Of a DNA stretch of 15,752 nt, positions 13,974-15,752 are shown piece by piece. Under the pieces are notes generated by a model that saw only the letters and a program-made list of their open reading frames with translations, was not told the origin of the DNA and did not search any database. The DNA is taken from NCBI GenBank assembly GCA_031550435.1, contig JAVBOO010000045.1, positions 1-15,752 on the forward strand, written 5' to 3'. Both the position numbers and the translations under genes were made by a program. Source of the stretch: JAVBOO01 sp031550435. Its GTDB lineage: Bacteria; Bacillota; Clostridia; Lachnospirales; WRAX01. The first letter of the stretch is position 1, and every line of letters begins with the position of its first letter.

Positions 13974-14462
13974 TCAAACAAATCTAACGGCTTGTTTTTG
14001 AATCAGGCAGACAGCCTTAGCCGCAATACCTTCTCCGCTCCCCGTGAAGCCGAGCCCTTCCTCGGTTGTCGCCTTTATGTTTATCTGATTTGGGTTCAGA
14101 CCCAGACATCGGCAGTAACATCGAACCATTTCTTCAATATACGGTGCGAATTTCGGTTTTTGCGCGATAATAACACTGTCAATGTTGACAACTGTATAGC
14201 CGTTACTCAGCAGCAGCTCAAACACATGCTTAAGCAGAAGCATACTGTCGGCATCCTTATACCTCGAATCACTGTCCGGAAAGTGCCTGCCTATATCGCC
14301 CAAAGCGGCGGCGCCCAAAAGCGCGTCCATAACGGCGTGCGTCAGCACATCCGCGTCTGAATGGCCGTCCAGCCCTTTTTCGAACGGTATGCATACTCCT
14401 CCGACAACAAGCTTTCTGTTTTCGATAAGTCTGTGAACATCGTAACCGATTCCGATTCTCAT
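13974..14462 (-). CDS. ispF: 2-C-methyl-D-erythritol 2,4-cyclodiphosphate synthase (IspF)
   Basis: Catalyses the fifth step of the MEP isoprenoid pathway, cyclising CDP-methylerythritol phosphate with release of CMP; a cytoplasmic trimer. The metal ligands Asp8, His10 and His42 fall at the same numbers as in E. coli IspF when the start is ATG 14462 (MRIGIGYDVHRL, 162 residues). ATG 14468, two codons earlier, is also compatible with AAGGA at its usual distance. GHSDADVLTHA (33-43), GDIGRHFPDSD, and the CDP-binding TTEEGLGFTG with GEGIAA near the C-terminus are all present. It is first in the minus-strand operon, about 45 bases from the predicted transcription start. Confidence 0.96.
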   Translation of the reverse strand: MRIGIGYDVHRLIENRKLVVGGVCIPFEKGLDGHSDADVLTHAVMDALLGAAALGDIGRHFPDSDSRYKDADSMLLLKHVFELLLSNGYTVVNIDSVIIAQKPKFAPYIEEMVRCYCRCLGLNPNQINIKATTEEGLGFTGSGEGIAAKAVCLIQKQAVRFV

Positions 14463-14511
14463 AAACATCGTTTCCTTGAAATATAATAGTTTAGGCGCTG
14501 CGTGAGGTTTC

Positions 14512-14540
14512 ATTATAACACGAGGATTTTTCCGTGTCTA
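14512..14540 (-). promoter_or_regulatory. sigma-A-type promoter of the ispF-cysS-mrnC-rlmB-sigH operon
   Basis: Read on the minus strand: -35 TAGACA (14540-14535), 17-base spacer, perfect -10 TATAAT (14517-14512) preceded by TGT, which makes an extended -10. Spacing and boxes are near consensus. Transcription should start near 14505. An imperfect inverted repeat fills most of the spacer (see separate entry). Confidence 0.82.
14518..14537. repeat. inverted repeat inside the ispF promoter spacer
   Basis: ACACG (14518-14522) and CGTGT (14533-14537), with inner GGA/TCC arms and one unpaired A, form an imperfect palindrome lying between the -10 and -35 boxes and overlapping the -35. It could be an operator or merely chance. 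No T-run follows on either side. Confidence 0.45.
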
Positions 14541-14545
14541 TATTA

Positions 14546-14564
14546 CCGCGGAAGTAAACCGCGG
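14546..14564. repeat. CCGCGG pair in the ispF / M23 peptidase divergent region
   Basis: Two copies of the self-complementary CCGCGG (14546-14551 and 14559-14564) flank AAGTAAA. They can be read as a direct repeat or as a 6-bp hairpin with a 7-base loop. The GC-rich pair stands out in an AT-rich setting just upstream of the ispF promoter. A regulator site is possible but not recognised. Confidence 0.35.
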
Positions 14565-14601
14565 CAATTCGCGTAAAAGTGAAGCGCTGTTCAGACCGAA
14601 T

Positions 14602-15567
14602 ATGCGGGGAAGTGATGTTTTGAAAAGAAAAAGGCGTTTGGCAGTGCCGCTTAGAAGCGGCGTTCATTTGCGGCGAAAGCGAAAACGTAAGCTGCGGCTT
14701 TCAAACGAGGGTAAAATAATAGCTGCGTGTGCGGCGGCAGTCGTAATACTGTTGTTGTTTTTCATCGTGAGCGCGTTTTCATCAAAGGACAAAACCGTTA
14801 AAATCTCGCTTGCGGATTTTGCGGCATTCAGAGTGCCGTTTTCGTCGCTCTCGTCTGTTTACAGCCTCTCGGAAAAGTATACGATAAGCTTTTCAAAGCT
14901 TTTGACAATTTACTCGCTCGACAATCGTTTCTTTCCTCCGGACTTAAGCGTTACGGACGATTTGTACTCTATCGAAAGAAACTATATACTAAACTATGAC
15001 AGCATTGATGAAAAGTACCCTCAGGACAAGTATAGCGAATATTACAGCGTTATAAACGCAATATTCTCGGAAATAAAGGCCTTTCCGGTACACTCGGATT
15101 TTACGGGCGAAGACTATATGTTCGGCAATAGTTTCGGAACAGAAAGAACATCCGGAGAAAAAGGAACACATTACGGCACGGATATAACCGACAGGGAAAA
15201 CATCAGGGGGCGTATCAGCATAATCAGCATGACGGACGGCTACATCTCCGATACGGGCTGGAACGAGAAAGACGGGTATTATGTCAGCGTTGTTACATAC
15301 AACTCGACATTGTATTACTACGCGCACTTTGACAGTATAGCATCCGGGCTGAAAAAGGGCGACATTGTAAACGCCGGCCAAATTTTGGGAAAGATGGGGG
15401 ATACAGGTCTTTCAAAGATCGAGGGAGGATCGAAAAATTTCCCGGTACACCTGCATCTAGGTATCGCTCCAAAAACGACGCTGACAAAGGACGTGTTTTG
15501 GATCAACCCGTATAACATACTGAGATTTGCCGAGTTGAGGTTTACGACAAACGTGGTTGTAAATTAG
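14602..15567 (+). CDS. membrane-anchored M23 (LytM-type) metallopeptidase
   Basis: Probable cell-wall peptidase or a SpoIIQ-like sporulation channel protein, 321 residues. Residues 1-37 are very basic and cytoplasmic, the single membrane segment is about 38-60, and the rest lies outside. Residues 61-165 show no domain I know. The M23 domain is about 166-310. Its zinc ligands are present: His190 and Asp194 in GTHYGTD, and His285 in the HLH motif (283-285), with His242 in YYYAHFD. It should therefore be catalytically active, unlike Bacillus SpoIIQ which lacks a ligand. The start is uncertain: ATG 14602 has no clear ribosome binding site, while TTG 14620 has GGGGA nine bases upstream and would begin MKRKRRL. 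It is divergent from the sigH operon. No promoter was recognised. A SpoIIQ role is inferred only from layout and neighbours. Confidence 0.85.
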   Translation: MRGSDVLKRKRRLAVPLRSGVHLRRKRKRKLRLSNEGKIIAACAAAVVILLLFFIVSAFSSKDKTVKISLADFAAFRVPFSSLSSVYSLSEKYTISFSKLLTIYSLDNRFFPPDLSVTDDLYSIERNYILNYDSIDEKYPQDKYSEYYSVINAIFSEIKAFPVHSDFTGEDYMFGNSFGTERTSGEKGTHYGTDITDRENIRGRISIISMTDGYISDTGWNEKDGYYVSVVTYNSTLYYYAHFDSIASGLKKGDIVNAGQILGKMGDTGLSKIEGGSKNFPVHLHLGIAPKTTLTKDVFWINPYNILRFAELRFTTNVVVN

Positions 15568-15570
15568 ACG

Positions 15571-15591
15571 ATTGCAGACGACTGCGTTTTT
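15571..15591 (+). terminator. possible weak terminator after the M23 gene
   Basis: GCAG (15574-15577) and CTGC (15582-15585) form a short stem around a four-base loop, followed by GTTTTT. The stem is too short to be convincing and the longer hairpin at 15650-15696 may be the real transcript end. Confidence 0.3.
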
Positions 15592-15648
15592 AAGCGCGCC
15601 TGCTCGGCACGAGTAACCGCGTTAGTATTATATGCGTATTTATAGTCA

Positions 15649-15697
15649 GTTAAATTCAAAACCGTCCAAGCGAAGCTTGAGCGGTTTTGAATTTAAC
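15649..15697. repeat. long near-perfect hairpin downstream of the M23 gene
   Basis: Sixteen bases at 15649-15664 are perfectly complementary to 15682-15697. A short interruption (one wobble, one mismatch) follows, then five more pairs (CAAGC 15667-15671 with GCTTG 15675-15679) around a GAA loop. The outer arms end in AATTC/GAATT and contain AAAACCG/CGGTTTT. There is no T-run outside the stem, so it is not a standard terminator on either strand, although the TTTT in the 3' arm could serve one. A mobile palindromic repeat is an alternative. Confidence 0.7.
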
Positions 15698-15752
15698 GCC
15701 CGACGTCCTACAGTCGTGTATGGCAGATATTTGGGTAAAAGACAGTTAAGTC

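Overview
The window looks like chromosome from a spore-forming Bacillota, most likely a clostridium of the Oscillospiraceae/Ruminococcaceae type. The case rests on strong GGAGG-type ribosome binding sites, a sporulation-type sigma factor of the SigH family, the firmicute gene order ispF-cysS-mrnC-rlmB-sigH, and a lipoprotein (not periplasmic) oligopeptide-binding protein. The taxonomic call is inference from gene content; no rRNA gene is present.

Layout. Positions 59-245 hold two tRNA genes, Pro(CGG) and Asn(GUU). A roughly 490-base gene-free stretch follows, with a hairpin-rich part and a near-consensus promoter. Positions 736-8284 form a five-gene peptide ABC importer operon, oppA-oppB-oppC-oppD-oppF, on the + strand. 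It is followed by a 64-residue single-pass membrane protein gene and a strong intrinsic terminator. A second + strand unit (8816-10493) has its own promoter and encodes a Nudix/histidine-phosphatase fusion coupled to an AlkZ-related protein. Converging on it is the minus-strand operon ispF-cysS-mrnC-rlmB-sigH (14462 down to 10504), driven by a clear extended -10 promoter at 14512-14540. Divergent from ispF is a membrane-anchored M23 metallopeptidase gene, and a long perfect hairpin closes the window.

Main observation. The Opp importer is not the standard one. OppC is 596 residues instead of about 300, because a complete seven-repeat RCC1/BLIP-II-like beta-propeller (about 260 residues, 37-40 per blade) is spliced into the extracytoplasmic loop between TM1 and the LGTDQFGRD motif. 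OppF is 540 residues instead of about 320, because a charged, coiled-coil-like segment of about 195 residues sits between Walker A and the Q-loop. OppB and OppD are of ordinary size and OppA is large (661 residues). The transporter therefore carries one added module outside the cell and one inside. A propeller of this type usually binds protein, so a docking or sensing role is a reasonable hypothesis but is not shown by the sequence.

How the genes work together. OppA would capture peptides at the outer face of the membrane, OppB/OppC form the channel, and OppD/OppF power it. The Nudix fusion and AlkZ-related pair suggests nucleotide clean-up and DNA repair. The minus-strand operon joins housekeeping functions (isoprenoid synthesis, Cys-tRNA charging, 23S rRNA processing and methylation) to the stationary-phase/sporulation sigma factor.
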